This document shows, in pieces, positions 50,101 through 57,794 of a stretch of DNA of 64,000 nucleotides. A model generated the notes under the pieces. The model made no database searches. It saw nothing but the letters and a program-made list of their open reading frames with translations, and had not been told where the DNA came from. Numbering within the stretch: position 1 is the stretch's first letter; each line of letters starts with the position of its first letter. The stretch comes from Dolomedes plantarius (taxonomy: Eukaryota > Arthropoda > Arachnida > Araneae > Dolomedidae): contig OU015499.1 of NCBI GenBank assembly GCA_907164885.2, positions 156,197,697 through 156,261,696 of the forward strand, written 5' to 3'. A program made the translations under genes and the position numbers.

Positions 50101-53100
50101 TGTAAGTCAGTAAGTCAAGTGGTGTAAGTCAAAAGAGTTTAACTGCCAAAACTACAAAAAATTCCACCATAAATTGAACAAATTAAAATTCATAACAATT
50201 ATTACAATATTGCAAATAATTATTTGCAATTCCCCCATAAATTGAACATGGAGATTACATATTTGACCCCAAATGAAAAAAGTTGAAAATGTGACACACC
50301 ACTTTGCCTTTCAACGCCTCATATATAGATAGCAGGCCTGCACAACTCAAAATGGGATGAGGGCCATACTACTTTATGGAAAGCTGCTGCAGGCCACAAG
50401 AAAATAGGATAGATGGGAAACAGAAAAATATTTATTTAACCCTTAGACTGTTGAGTTTTCACCTTCCGGTTCTTCCCCCAGCATTGGTTATTTTTCGGAG
50501 GATGCGCGTTTTGAAGGAACGTTCGAAAATACGAGTTCAATACAGTTAAGTTATTTAAATCAAAATAAATTGTACAAAATAAGTGAAACAGAAAATTTTT
50601 AAGAATACATATGTATATATATATAATGTACAGATTTTTTTGTCCATAAATATCTTATAGTATGTGTTCCAGTCTGATCTTCTCTGGACTTTTCCTTCTT
50701 CGATTATATTAACTCTTTTTTTATTTCTAATCATAAACTGTTCCCAATGTAATTCTACTAACAGCTGCTGTAGTGAATTGTAGTGCAAGATTTCTATAAA
50801 TAGATCACTTCCTGTATAGCGTGCATGAGCATTGATTTTCAATACATCAGATTCCCACGTTAAGTAATTTTTGTGACACTTCGAAAAGGTGCTTGTTACT
50901 GTAAAGAGCACATTCTATATTCATTAAATATTATTCTTAATATCAATTCTGTTGACTTTCGTTTCTTCTGTTGTTTTGATTTAGAAACTTTGATTTAGAA
51001 ACCACTGAATCACATGTTGACTACTTCCAGTATGATATATTTTAAAGCAAGGTAATATGCATAAACCCACTTCACAGTCTTTATACTATGTAGTTTATTC
51101 ATCATTGAGTCCACTATAGTCTTTTCATCCCTTTTGTCATGGAATAAATCTGAAAAATCACTCTTGGAATCACTTGAAATGTCTGTTCGAATAGCCTTTA
51201 GCTTTCAAAAACCTAAAACTCCCTCCATTTTATACTGTATGTATTCTCAAAATATCACCTAAAGATCTACTTCTTATCAGGAGAAATTGTATTCGAATGC
51301 CATTAAGTTCTGCCAATTATTGATGAATGAAAAAAATCAATTTAGAATGTGTTAAACGTGTTTCTAATGTGCAAAACATTCGAAAATCTAGTTAGACGCA
51401 TCCAGCACATCTGTAACACTAGGGGAAAGTCTCTAATGAACGTGCTGAGTGCGTTCGTGATGGTCTAAAGGTTAACAAAAGATAACTTACTGAGGGCTTG
51501 AGGTAGCCTAGTGGTAGTATGTTGGTTTTCAGTACTGAGGGTTCTCAGATCAAATCCCAGCAAGGGCCATTAAATACATCCATGTCTAGGCCAGATATGG
51601 GCTTATTAAATCCATAGACTAAAAATTTACTCTATGAGGTCATGAGAGGGTGGGAGAAGGTACAGTACCTCTAGATATCACCCCTGGGGGTGATCAGTCA
51701 AAATGGAGGTGGTACCTGGCTCAATCGCACTCCCACCCTTGTGGTGCTATTATAAACTGGAGCTGCACCCCTCAACCTACTAGCCTTTATGGATCTGGTC
51801 TGGAATACTTCTCGCCAGGGAACATAAGCAATAACATAAATGTCTGATTATTTAAAAACTGAATAAATATTAATATTCATTGCTTATATAGTCCTTTTTT
51901 AATTTTATGAATCTAAAAATATTACATATATTTTAGATTTATAATATAATGCATCTTCACAAAAGGCTTCACGGGGCACAGAGTGTTGGCATGCCGCATG
52001 TTGTGTAGGCCTGCTGTATTGAACTTGTTGTGTCCTTTTGATTATTTAATTTTAATACTTATAACTGAAATGTAAAATGTAACAATTCTTTTATTTTTTT
52101 TATAGATGAGCGATGTAGATGCAGGCGGGGCCACTGTATTTCCCCAAATTGGAGTTACACTGCATCCTAAGAAGGTATTCTTTAAGCTAAAATCTAAAGT
52201 GAGATTAATTATTTTAGAAGATATTAGGATGTACCAAAGATACCCCATTGCGTTGTTCCAACCAGGAGGCCAATAGCAACATGAATATTTATATAACAAC
52301 ATACTTTACATTTTATTCCATTTAAAACCATTTTAATACTTTTCTCATTGTAATGGCCTTCAAATTGCTAAAATGATTAAAAATGGTTTCAAATTCTTTG
52401 TGGACCGAAAATTTAATAAATCATCATAGCTCTGTGAAAAATCTCCTTAATTTTCATTTAACAATACTAATCCAACTTCTCCACCCCTGATTATTCACTA
52501 CTGCAGAAAAGGTTGGAATAATTTAGTCTTATAACATAAAGTTGAAAAACCATATGAAAATGCCAAAGTATGTGATGTTAGTAAATTTATTTTCTTTGTT
52601 TCATATTATATTCGATGTCCGGTGACGTAGTGGCTATAAGCGTCAAGCTGCCACACCACAGGTCCAGGGTTCAACCCTGTTACTGGGCAAGGTCGCCTCA
52701 TGTCTTTCATTCCTTGAGTGGGTCGATAAAATGAGGACCAAGAATGCTGGGGAACTAACTCTGGGGGTCCCACATCAGGTTGACCACCTGACCAAGACAT
52801 ATGCTATATGGCACCCCAAGCCCACGGTCATGAAAGCAGAGATGGGCACCACAAGCCTTGGTCCACAGTGCTAAAAGGCAACTCAGACTGTAGTTTTTCA
52901 TATTATATTCAGTTTTGTTTCTAAAAGATTAATATGTTGTTTTTCTTTCTTGAATAATTATTGCAGGGAACAGCTGCATTTTGGTATAATTTACATAGAA
53001 ATGGTGAGGGAGATATGCTAACAAGGCATGCTGCTTGTCCAGTACTAGCAGGCTCAAAATGGGGTAATTATGCTATATTCATTTTAAATTTTATTAGGAT

Positions 53101-56100
53101 CAGTCACTAGCAATCTCCATCAGTTTCTTTTTTTTTCTTCCTTTTGGTAAAGGGCAAAGAACTTGTTGATTTTGAAAGTGGGACAAGTCCATTTTTTTAT
53201 GTTATTGCTAGGTATTGAATTTAAAAATATTTGTAAGCAGTCATAGACTTATTTTATATTTTTTTGAGGTCTTATTTTAGGTAAATTTAATATGCAGTAA
53301 TGGTTATCCGTATTAGCTGAAAATAATCATGGTTTTGGCATGCACCAGTGGACTTGGCTCACTTTCAAAAGCACTGATTTGTTAAAAACGCTGATTTTCT
53401 TTGCATGTAATATAATTATAATAACAAAAAATTGAATATTTTATTTTATGTACTAATCTTTTTTCAATATTTCATTCATCTCTAGAAAAGTTACAATAAA
53501 ACAAAAAATAAATTTAATTTTATAGCAAAAAAAAGAAAAATAATAAATACATAACAATAATAATAAATACAATAATAATGAATGTAATAATAATAATAAC
53601 TAATTAATAATGTTGAAAATAAAAGTGTAACTAGTCATTATCTTTATAATTAATTTTTACTTACCGGTTTCACTGTCCAGTGTAACTACAAAGTTATAAT
53701 TATCATCAATATCTATAATAATTTATTTTTTATAAAATTCTCTATAATTCTTCACTTTGCTTTCAAAAATACACGTTGAAAAATATTCAGAAATGATTTT
53801 ACAACTTGCATAAGTGTGCGATTAAGTCAAATGGTAAATATTTGAATTATGATAAAACAATGTTTTACCATTGCTGCAACTGTTGTAGTAGAACTGCTCA
53901 GTTCTAATTAAGCTTGTTAATATTATGCAACATGAAAAATAATTAAACTCAAAGTGGACTTGCCTTACTATCAAAATCAACACATTTGAAATATTGTTAA
54001 CCAAATAAATGACTAGTAACAAATTTATACTGGTATTAAAAGATATTTATTGTGAATGGATTAAAAACATAAATTTTAAATAACTTTCAGAAAAATTCCC
54101 ACATTATCTTTTATGAGTAGGCCATTTTCCGAAAATTTTTGTGTTTAACTGATTGAAATTCTGTAAGAAAATATCCTTGACCTAATTTCAAAAAATAAAT
54201 GGAGATTGTTAGTTTTGATCCTACACCACTCTTTTATTTTCGTATATTTTATTACTAAATATGTACTTAATTTAAGAGTGTTATAAAAACAAAGAACTGT
54301 CTTAAATAACTTAATATACCTTGTGATGACCCTACCTTGAGAACAACTAGAATCCCCTAAAGGAGTCATTCAAGCATTAAAACCGCATAAGAAACTGTCT
54401 TATAATGTCAATGACTCACGTTACTGATAAGTCTTCACTTAAAAATGTCAAATATGTACAAGAGTGAGAGCAGAATTTTTTAAACTATGAACCCTTGTTA
54501 TAAACATATAATTTTAAATGTCTCTTTTCATGGTCTATATCAGGGTTTCTGACACTATGTTCTGCAGAACACTGGTATTCTGTGAAAACCTGGAATTGTT
54601 TTATATCCTGCAACAGCTACAAGAAATTCAAACATGTTTGACAGATTAATGCTCTAAAATGTCTAAAAAATTAAGTATTCATGTATAATTACGAAATACT
54701 AAATAAACAATTTTTTCTTTTCTCATTTTATAAAATTTTATTGATTACATGTTATTAATTGGCCTACAAAATAAACAAAAAGTTCCATTAAAATTTCAGG
54801 ATTTACGAAGTGTTCCTTTGCAGGAAAAGTTTTGGAAACCTTGGTCTATATTATTTGAACTGTCGCATATATTGACTGATTTGTGAACATGTACAAATGT
54901 GAGATTGTATGTGTATGTATATGTGTATGCGTAGTCTGTCCAATAAATACGTGAACTGAGCATCTAGGGTGCCCGTAAATTGATGTTTGGCCATGTGAAC
55001 TGGCTGTTCTGTTGGCGGGGGACCCACTGGGGCATCAGTAACTGCCAAATTGCCGAGGCGAGCATACAGCTTTTTTGTGACATCCTTTTCTCTCATTGAT
55101 GATTGAGATTGATGAACACATGGTACAACTCAACATCAAATTTTTAGAGAACTTGGGAAAAACTCTCAGTAAATTCATTAAATATTGAGGGCTGTTTATG
55201 GAAATAACGCACTGAATAAAACAGCTCTTTTCAGGTGGGTCAAGCATTTCAGTGAAGGTCATAAAGACTGCAAGGATGATGCAAGGCCAGAACGACCGTC
55301 AACCTCATTGTGTTAATGTATTTTTTTTATATTCATGATGTTGTCCACCATGAATTTCTTCCTCAAGGACAAACAGTGAATGCTGCCTTCTACGTGGAGG
55401 TTCTCAAGTGCTTGAGGGATCGTGTGCATCAAGTGCAACCAAATTTGTGTAGTGGTGATGGATGGCTGCTGCATCATGGCAATACACCTGCACATTCAGC
55501 TGTGATTGTCCACAAGTTTCTGGCCTGTAATTCAATCACCATGCTAGATCACCCTCCCTACTCACCAGACTTAGCCCCTGTGATTTCTTTTTGTTCCTGA
55601 AATGTTAAATGTTCATGCGGGGTAGCACTGGGACAACTTGGAAACAATAAAATGAGAATCGACAAGGCAGCTGAAGAGCCTTACTTCTGAGGACTTCCAG
55701 GGATGTTTTCATCAATGGAAACAGAGATGGGACAAGTGCATTGCAACAAAAGAGAAGTATTTTGAAGGGGATAATATTGATGCACCCTAAATTTTGTAAA
55801 ATAAAGGTTTTTTTACATCAGTTTGCGTATTTATTGGACAGCCTATGTATGTACTCAGCATACATATTTAATCCCTCTAGTACAAAATGTTATGGCTAGG
55901 GTGCTGGCATTTGGTTCAGATCCTGTGAGTTCGAGTCCCATGGATGTTTGTAGCCATTCAGAATCGACTTTAAACTGTAGGTTCCGGTCTAATGAGCCCT
56001 CGTGTAGCAAAAAGTTGACTGTAGCACTCCAAACCAAACCAAGCAAAATGTTATGCTGACATCTCACCTTTGGGATCCTATCCCATTTCAGATCTGTTAT

Positions 56101-56654
56101 TAATGCACTTTCGCTAGAAACTTATGAAGGTGCAATTGCAAGAGCTAAATAATTTAACATTCAGTCCCATGATTAGACCTGGGTATCATAAGAATCCTCC
56201 TTCATAGTTGTAGCCTGGTGGTAGTGCATTGGGCTTCAGACTGGGGGTGCTTAATTTGAATCCATACAAATGCCATGCAATACCTTTATGTCTATGCCAG
56301 ATAGGAGCAGGTTAAATCCATAGACCACAAAGTCAGTCGGTGGGGGAAGGTGCGAGCCCCGCAGATGTTGCCCCATGAGGGTGCTCAATCATAATTAAGA
56401 TGTCACTAAGAGATCCATGTTGACTTATATGGTGCTACTAGATAATAAGAAGTCAATAATTAATGCCAATGTTTCAAGACCAGTGCCTCTGTGTTAGCAA
56501 AAAAAATTATCATTCAAATTTAATGTCAAAATTTGCATAAATATCTCATTATTCATTATTCCATTAAATATTTTTTATTTCAGTTTCAAACAAATGGCTT
56601 CATGAAAGAGGACAGGAATTTTTACGGCCATGTGGATTGCAACTTAATGATTAA
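23979..56654 (+). CDS. P4HA: Collagen prolyl 4-hydroxylase alpha subunit, 13 coding exons
   Basis: Coding exons: 23,998-24,179; 25,988-26,139; 26,739-26,909; 28,409-28,565; 29,088-29,139; 31,832-32,028; 35,248-35,418; 39,063-39,133; 42,269-42,422; 49,200-49,265; 52,106-52,174; 52,967-53,063; 56,584-56,654. All junctions are GT-AG. The product (about 538 residues, normal for the family) has a signal peptide, the N-terminal dimerisation region, the TPR-like peptide-binding domain (exons 4-6) and a C-terminal 2-oxoglutarate/Fe(II) dioxygenase domain. The iron ligands are H-x-D in EPHFDFAR (exon 9) and H in TRHAACPV (exon 12); the lysine of AGSKW binds 2-oxoglutarate. With PDI as beta subunit the enzyme hydroxylates X-Pro-Gly prolines of collagen in the ER lumen. 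A 5'UTR acceptor (tttcgcag) precedes the ATG by 20 bp. Exons 4, 7 and 8 hold frame-breaking indels: assembly error or gene decay. Confidence 0.92.
23998..24179 (+). CDS. P4HA: P4HA exon 1 (signal peptide)
   Basis: The ATG at 23,998 gives MRTSAASYVIFIGIGFFML, a good signal peptide, then the mature N-terminus with DLEKLLYTEGEII, typical of P4HA. An earlier in-frame ATG at 23,944 would bury the signal peptide, and a splice acceptor ends at 23,978, so 23,998 is preferred. Donor is AA|GTGAGT. Confidence 0.9.
24473..25139. mobile_element. hAT element remnant in P4HA intron 1
   Basis: Starts caggggctctcagcttgtgg and ends ggtttaagaacactg. The flanking 8-mers ctttagat and ctttaggg agree at six positions. 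No transposase is readable. Confidence 0.7.
25988..26139 (+). CDS. P4HA: P4HA exon 2
   Basis: Acceptor tttctag, donor G|GTAGTT. Encodes the conserved NPINAFLLVKRLSADW segment of the dimerisation domain. Phase 2 in, phase 1 out. Confidence 0.92.
26739..26909 (+). CDS. P4HA: P4HA exon 3
   Basis: Acceptor ttttacag, donor G|GTAAGT. Encodes FPEEEDLTGAAEALLRLQDT, the most conserved N-terminal block of the family. Confidence 0.93.
26910..28408. other. P4HA intron 3, repeat fragments
   Basis: Holds a fragment at about 27,112-27,210 (agcaggcctgaagggcac, gcccacgaagcctttt) that recurs inverted near 51,930-52,015, and an (AAT)n run at 27,762-27,798. No exon seen. Confidence 0.5.
28409..28565 (+). CDS. 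P4HA: P4HA exon 4, frame broken
   Basis: Acceptor gcttacag, donor ATG|GTAAAA. Starts ANDCFELGRQ in frame. Near 28,438 the family-like reading moves to another frame (YNSGDHYHTI), near 28,470 it moves back (EALERVDEG), and near 28,534 it moves again (SEYLAFSTYM). The exon is one base short modulo 3 of what its neighbours need. Read literally it runs into a stop across the donor. It encodes the first part of the TPR-like peptide-binding domain. Confidence 0.85.
29088..29139 (+). CDS. P4HA: P4HA exon 5
   Basis: Acceptor atttcag, donor G|GTAAGT. Encodes QGNTRHALKLTMDLLEM, the second helix of the TPR motif. Confidence 0.92.
29140..31831. other. P4HA intron 5, repeats
   Basis: Contains an exact inverted repeat at 29,941-29,980 (gtgtgtttt and aaaacacac core), decayed transposon-like DNA to about 30,300, a possible solo LTR (about 30,370-30,730, with a tatata box before 30,490) and the 35-bp minisatellite. 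Confidence 0.45.
30796..31297. repeat. Minisatellite, unit about 35 bp
   Basis: About 14 diverged copies of a unit such as ggttatgggcccaggtt plus gtgaccatggccaacaa. The core words gaccatggccaacaa and ggcccaggtt recur at regular spacing. Open frames across it are repeat artefacts. Confidence 0.9.
31832..32028 (+). CDS. P4HA: P4HA exon 6
   Basis: Acceptor atgtttag, donor TCA|GTAAGT. Encodes VPDHPRAQGNKAYYED, an acidic linker, and YEQLCRSEY before the catalytic half. Confidence 0.92.
32162..33040 (-). mobile_element. Helitron, family 1, copy a
   Basis: On the minus strand it begins TCTATATATATAAACAG and ends with a small hairpin (tccgtagcgaagcatggg) followed by attcagCTAG. It is inserted between A and T, as Helitrons do. 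No Rep/helicase is encoded. A pogo-type MITE sits inside. Confidence 0.85.
32495..32660. mobile_element. pogo/Tigger-type MITE
   Basis: Ends cagttggctctctgtttaa and its exact reverse complement, flanked by TA. The paralogous Helitron at 39,339-40,062 has the empty site (gaagtatcac near 39,680), which confirms the insertion and the TA duplication. Confidence 0.92.
33856..34012. mobile_element. pogo/Tigger-type MITE
   Basis: Ends cagtggaatctcgatctatc and gatcgatttgagattccactg, inverted repeats, in an AT-rich target. Confidence 0.8.
34350..34500 (+). repeat. tRNA-derived SINE
   Basis: acggtagcactgcggtatcg resembles an A box and ggttgctagatcgaatcccc a B box. The tail is pyrimidine rich. The extent is approximate. 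Confidence 0.5.
35248..35418 (+). CDS. P4HA: P4HA exon 7, frame broken
   Basis: Acceptor actctag, donor GG|GTATTT. Encodes LTCEYFTM, then after one extra A in the run 35,293-35,295 continues NPYYLLQPVKKEE and IVLFHDVVSDQEIEIIK. Without that base the exon length fits both neighbours; with it the frame stops at 35,340. Confidence 0.87.
35503..35658. mobile_element. Short MITE, related to 3,493-3,577
   Basis: Ends cagtgaaacttctttagcc and atagagaagtttcattgtg, imperfect inverted repeats. Confidence 0.65.
35721..36748 (-). mobile_element. Helitron, family 2
   Basis: On the minus strand it begins TCTTTATATTTATATTTC and ends with an accagggcaatgctgggt hairpin, then aaacagCTAG, between A and T. Its interior is largely a tandem array of about 147-bp units. 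Confidence 0.8.
35945..36570. repeat. Tandem array, unit about 147 bp
   Basis: Four units marked by gaccccgaaaactatgga-type words near 35,948, 36,097, 36,244, 36,391 and 36,535. Each contains cattttggacattttat, a C run, a G run and ctgaacttgc. The array lies within the family-2 Helitron. Confidence 0.88.
36749..37588. other. P4HA intron 7 segment, no gene seen
   Basis: Mixed-composition DNA between the Helitron and the mariner-type element; nothing recognised. Confidence 0.4.
37589..38172 (+). mobile_element. Mariner-type element with fused transposase ends
   Basis: Inverted ends cagggtgtttcaaaaagaatc and gattcttttgaaacaccctg. A frame (37,759-38,046) joins an N-terminal piece (SFCVLRFAKHESVTTV) to a C-terminal piece (LAKAWDELAYRIDICH, IEHL) typical of DUF4817-type mariner proteins; the catalytic middle is deleted. 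Both flanks read AATA. Confidence 0.8.
38173..39062. other. P4HA intron 7 end, no gene seen
   Basis: AT-rich intron sequence, no repeat or exon recognised before exon 8. Confidence 0.45.
39063..39133 (+). CDS. P4HA: P4HA exon 8, frame broken
   Basis: Acceptor ttttcag, donor AG|GTATAA. Encodes LKRATVQ, then one base is missing near 39,085, then YKSGKLEYASYRISK follows in another frame. The exon is one base short for its neighbours. Confidence 0.87.
39339..40062 (-). mobile_element. Helitron, family 1, copy b
   Basis: On the minus strand it begins TCTATATATATAAAACAG and ends gcaCGTGCATTCAGCTAG, between A and T. It aligns over its length with copy a (32,162-33,040), apart from the MITE inserted in copy a. 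Confidence 0.87.
40486..41171. mobile_element. piggyBac-like MITE (TTAA target)
   Basis: 686 bp with inverted ends aggggtccaggacaca and tgtgtcctggaccccc, flanked by TTAA on both sides (40,482-40,485 and 41,172-41,175). The interior is very AT rich and noncoding. Confidence 0.85.
41521..41860. mobile_element. hAT MITE with perfect 8-bp duplication
   Basis: Ends cagtggttccaaaccc and ggttgagaaccactg. Flanks are ctctaaag (41,513-41,520) and ctctaaag (41,861-41,868). The element at 60,662-61,576 is an inverted relative. Confidence 0.93.
42269..42422 (+). CDS. P4HA: P4HA exon 9 (iron-binding H-x-D)
   Basis: Acceptor gtgtttag, donor CGT|GTAAGT. Encodes AWLKNEDHGVV, VQDLTGLTVSTAEELQVVNY and GGHYEPHFDFAR, the last with the first two Fe(II) ligands. 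Frame intact. Confidence 0.95.
42423..43097. other. P4HA intron 9 start
   Basis: AT-rich, no gene or delimited repeat seen. Confidence 0.4.
43098..43650. repeat. Interspersed repeat, copy 1
   Basis: Shares gaaagaaattttacaccttgg, aggtgcagaa and gtagctgtcaatag with 46,590-46,975 in the same order and orientation. A pogo-type MITE interrupts it. Unclassified. Confidence 0.7.
43250..43429. mobile_element. pogo/Tigger-type MITE
   Basis: Ends cagtcgattctggttaatc and ggaatcgactg (inverted), flanked by TA, with internal ggctggtccgatta repeats. It is absent from the paralogous repeat at 46,590. Confidence 0.9.
44107..44146. repeat. (TA)n microsatellite
   Basis: Pure TA repeat. Confidence 0.95.
44147..45105. 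other. P4HA intron 9, no gene seen
   Basis: A weak inverted pair (ggtggcaggcc near 44,325 and taagccaccaac near 44,490) may be a small degenerate MITE. Otherwise nothing recognised. Confidence 0.35.
45106..45830 (-). mobile_element. Tigger-like element remnant
   Basis: Inverted ends ctgtacaaccttccaaatcc and ggatttgggaggttgtactg, flanked by TA. A minus-strand frame (45,446-45,667) encodes an acidic segment with AEIAELVECANKSNINL and DIQEVLDIDENVPVV, like the C-terminal tail of pogo/Tigger transposases. The DDE core is missing. Confidence 0.75.
46150..46560 (+). repeat. tRNA-derived SINE
   Basis: acggtggcccagttggcatg (A-box-like) and ccctggttcaatgctcg (B-box-like) about 45 bp apart. Body to about 46,560; the end is approximate. 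Confidence 0.55.
46590..46975. repeat. Interspersed repeat, copy 2
   Basis: Direct-repeat partner of 43,098-43,650, here without the internal MITE. Confidence 0.7.
47683..48496 (+). mobile_element. DNA transposon of uncertain superfamily
   Basis: Inverted ends cagggtggcgac and gtagccaccctg, flanked by tatga on both sides. Next to both ends lie copies of an aaatcagggaaaactcaggg motif in the same direct orientation. It holds a transposase-like C-terminal frame. Only 814 bp, so not autonomous. Confidence 0.75.
47875..48243 (+). pseudogene. Transposase-like C-terminal fragment
   Basis: A frame of 122 codons whose true beginning probably lies further left: MILSHRNANVERV is readable from about 47,851 in another frame, so one indel separates them. 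The visible protein has an NxNVER-type box, then SLVARRRVYDHIISKGG, ISKDMIHYARNVRARCEE, and a long Lys/Glu-rich coiled coil ending at TAG 48,241. The layout resembles the end of hAT-like transposases that finish in a coiled coil, but I cannot name the family. The catalytic region is missing. Confidence 0.5.
48603..49199. other. End of P4HA intron 9
   Basis: AT-rich; the open frame at 48,715-49,002 is not family-like. Exon 10 follows. Confidence 0.45.
49200..49265 (+). CDS. P4HA: P4HA exon 10
   Basis: Acceptor cctgccag, donor TAT|GTAAGT. Encodes LGTGNRIATWLLY, a beta strand of the dioxygenase fold. The end of a Helitron lies only 19 bp past the donor. Confidence 0.94.
49769..49972 (-). pseudogene. 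Helitron protein N-terminal remnant
   Basis: 67 residues on the minus strand, starting near a methionine at 49,972. The Arg/Glu-rich stretch (RTEIRNARKRAARSSENWEQ, then ERKRRRNNSLRERRETE) resembles the basic repeats at the start of animal Helitron Rep/helicase proteins. Rep motifs and helicase are not present. It lies within an element with Helitron ends, which supports the assignment; the similarity alone would be weak because of composition bias. Confidence 0.45.
50079..50320. mobile_element. MITE nested in the Helitron 5' end
   Basis: Ends gaggctgtgaaaggcaaagtg and cactttgcctttcaacgcctc are inverted repeats with atat flanks. It splits the TATATA start of the family-3 Helitron. Confidence 0.85.
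50330..51504. other. P4HA intron 10 segment, repeat fragments
   Basis: Begins with a tagcaggcctgcacaact fragment related to sequences near 27,112 and 51,990. The minus-strand open frame at 50,555-50,911 is not recognised. Confidence 0.35.
51505..51835 (+). repeat. tRNA-derived SINE, fullest copy
   Basis: A-box-like tagcctagtggtagtatg and B-box-like ggttctcagatcaaatccc at the head, then a body with tagatatcacccctggggg and tggatctggtctgga near the end. Copies: 56,208-56,460 and a 3' fragment at 1,505-1,580. Confidence 0.7.
52106..52174 (+). CDS. P4HA: P4HA exon 11
   Basis: Acceptor tttatag, donor AAG|GTATTC. Encodes MSDVDAGGATVFPQIG and the strand before the second metal-site segment. Confidence 0.95.
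52618..52890 (+). repeat. tRNA-derived SINE, second family
   Basis: Head ggtgacgtagtggctataag (A-box-like) and cagggttcaaccctgtt (B-box-like). Body contains ctgggggtcccacatcagg and gcaccacaagccttgg. Confidence 0.6.
52967..53063 (+). CDS. P4HA: P4HA exon 12 (third iron ligand, 2-OG lysine)
   Basis: Acceptor attgcag, donor G|GTAATT. Encodes GTAAFWYNLHRNGEGD, TRHAACPV with the distal His, and AGSKW with the lysine that binds 2-oxoglutarate. Confidence 0.95.
53064..54540. other. P4HA intron 12 segment
   Basis: AT-rich with imperfect inverted words (gttgattttgaaagtggg near 53,165 and its relatives near 53,350 and 53,960), probably overlapping old MITEs that I could not delimit. No gene. Confidence 0.35.
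54541..54843. mobile_element. hAT MITE with perfect 8-bp duplication
   Basis: Ends cagggtttctg and ttttggaaaccttg (inverted). Flanks gtctatat on both sides (54,533-54,540 and 54,844-54,851). Confidence 0.85.
54934..55843 (+). mobile_element. Mariner element, internally deleted
   Basis: Inverted ends gtctgtccaataaatacg and cgtatttattggacagcc, flanked by TA. The plus strand encodes a helix-turn-helix piece (GNNALNKTALFRWVKHFSEG, 55,195-55,310) and, after an internal deletion, the catalytic C-terminal part (55,310-55,600) with VVHHEFLPQGQTVNAAFY, LHHGNTPAHSAV and PPYSPDLAP. Here the usual HHDN aspartate is replaced by Gly (HHGN), and a frame change follows the last motif. Inactive. Confidence 0.88.
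55885..56040 (+). repeat. tRNA-derived SINE
   Basis: atggctagggtgctggcatt (A-box-like) and tgtgagttcgagtcccatgg (B-box-like), about 35 bp apart. It lies just right of the mariner element. Confidence 0.55.
56208..56460 (+). repeat. tRNA-derived SINE
   Basis: tagcctggtggtagtgcatt and ttaatttgaatcc head boxes; the body matches 51,505-51,835 (ttaaatccatagac, tatggtgctact). Confidence 0.65.
56584..56654 (+). CDS. P4HA: P4HA exon 13 (C-terminus)
   Basis: Acceptor tatttcag, stop TAA at 56,652. Encodes VSNKWLHERGQEFLRPCGL, the conserved end of the family. There is no KDEL-type signal; known family members are held in the ER by the PDI subunit. Confidence 0.93.
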
Positions 56655-57408
56655 TTACAGCGGCTTATTTTTATACGGATTAAATGAACAAAAACTATTT
56701 TTAATCAAAATGTTACATCGTTACTTTTGTACACTCTGTTTTGCTTTATTTATTGCTTAAATTTTTTTTGCTTGTTTATGAATTTGTTGCTTTTCATGTT
56801 TTGAAGTTCGTTGTTAATATAATTTATTTTATTAATGTGCCAAACAGCTTTTGCTTTCCATAATTTAATTTAAGGTATTATTTTGTCACTTTTTGTATAA
56901 AAATATTTAATGGTCCATTTATAAATCATTCCTGCTTTTTAGATTTTGAATTAACTTGAACTTGTATTTAGGTATAATGTTTATAATGTTATGAGTAATT
57001 CTTCAACTATAGGGCATGTCATATCTTGGAAATATGGGGTAGCGTGGTCAAGGTTTATGCAGCTAAAATGGAATTTTTTGTTTAGAAAATAGACTTTTAG
57101 GTTTTATAATTTTGCTCTTCTGATTATCTGAAACAAGATTATCTGTCAGCATAAAAAAATAACAAAAAAAGTTATTAGAAAATGTCAACATGGCTTATTA
57201 AGAACTTTTTCTTGGAGACAAACTAAAAATCTAAGTAAGATGCACTATCATTTTAATTGATTAAACAATTAATTCTGCTCATATTTATTTAATACATTAA
57301 TTGTAGTTTATTTTTCTGGTATAGATTTTTAAAAAATTATCTGTGTTTACATGCATGCCCATGCATGAATTAGGATTGATAATTAGGAAATTGGTCTATT
57401 ACAAAATT
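56655..57408 (+). other. P4HA 3' UTR region
   Basis: AT-rich sequence after the stop codon. No clear AATAAA occurs directly here; aataaa words come only near 57,652 and 58,480. The polyadenylation site is therefore undefined. Confidence 0.4.
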
Positions 57409-57745
57409 TGGGGAGAGTACAGGAGTTTGGGCCAGGTCTGCCATCTTGGACTTTCTAGTGCTGATTTTACCATGTTTGGTATAATGGAAAATTATTCTCA
57501 CCAACGCATTTGAGTGGTGTTTTAAAATGTTTTGAAAATCTGACTTTGTTTTAAACTTATTTTGAAAAGTAAGTACTAATAAAACCAGATTGTATATACA
57601 ACAGCATGTGATATTGTTTACATTATCATATTTCTGAATGTAATTAAATTTAATAAAAATTTTGATAGAGAAGCTAACAAAAACATGGGAAAATGCAAAA
57701 AAAATCCAAGATGGCAGACCTGGGCCCAAGTCATGTACTCTCTCC
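57409..57745. mobile_element. MITE with 40-bp inverted repeats
   Basis: Ends contain gggccaggtctgccatcttgg and its reverse complement ccaagatggcagacctgggc, extended outward by gagagtac / gtactctc. A long minus-strand open frame across it is not coding. Superfamily unknown. Confidence 0.75.
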
Positions 57746-57794
57746 TATAAGTTCTTTCAAAATTGTTAAATGTACTCAAATTTGGCCACTAATA

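Larger units (their letters stand above)
49285..50329 (-). mobile_element. Helitron, family 3
   Basis: On the minus strand it begins TCTATATAT (interrupted by a MITE) and ends with a gaccatgctggtc hairpin, then atgcagcagCTAG, between A and T. It carries a remnant resembling the N-terminus of a Helitron protein. Its 3' end is 19 bp from the exon 10 donor. Confidence 0.75.

Noticed and set aside
53163..53975. Inverted words suggesting a MITE
   Set aside because: Three related copies in mixed orientation and no target duplication, so no element could be delimited.
57370..57729. 119-codon minus-strand open frame
   Set aside because: It covers a MITE from one inverted repeat to the other and resembles no protein.
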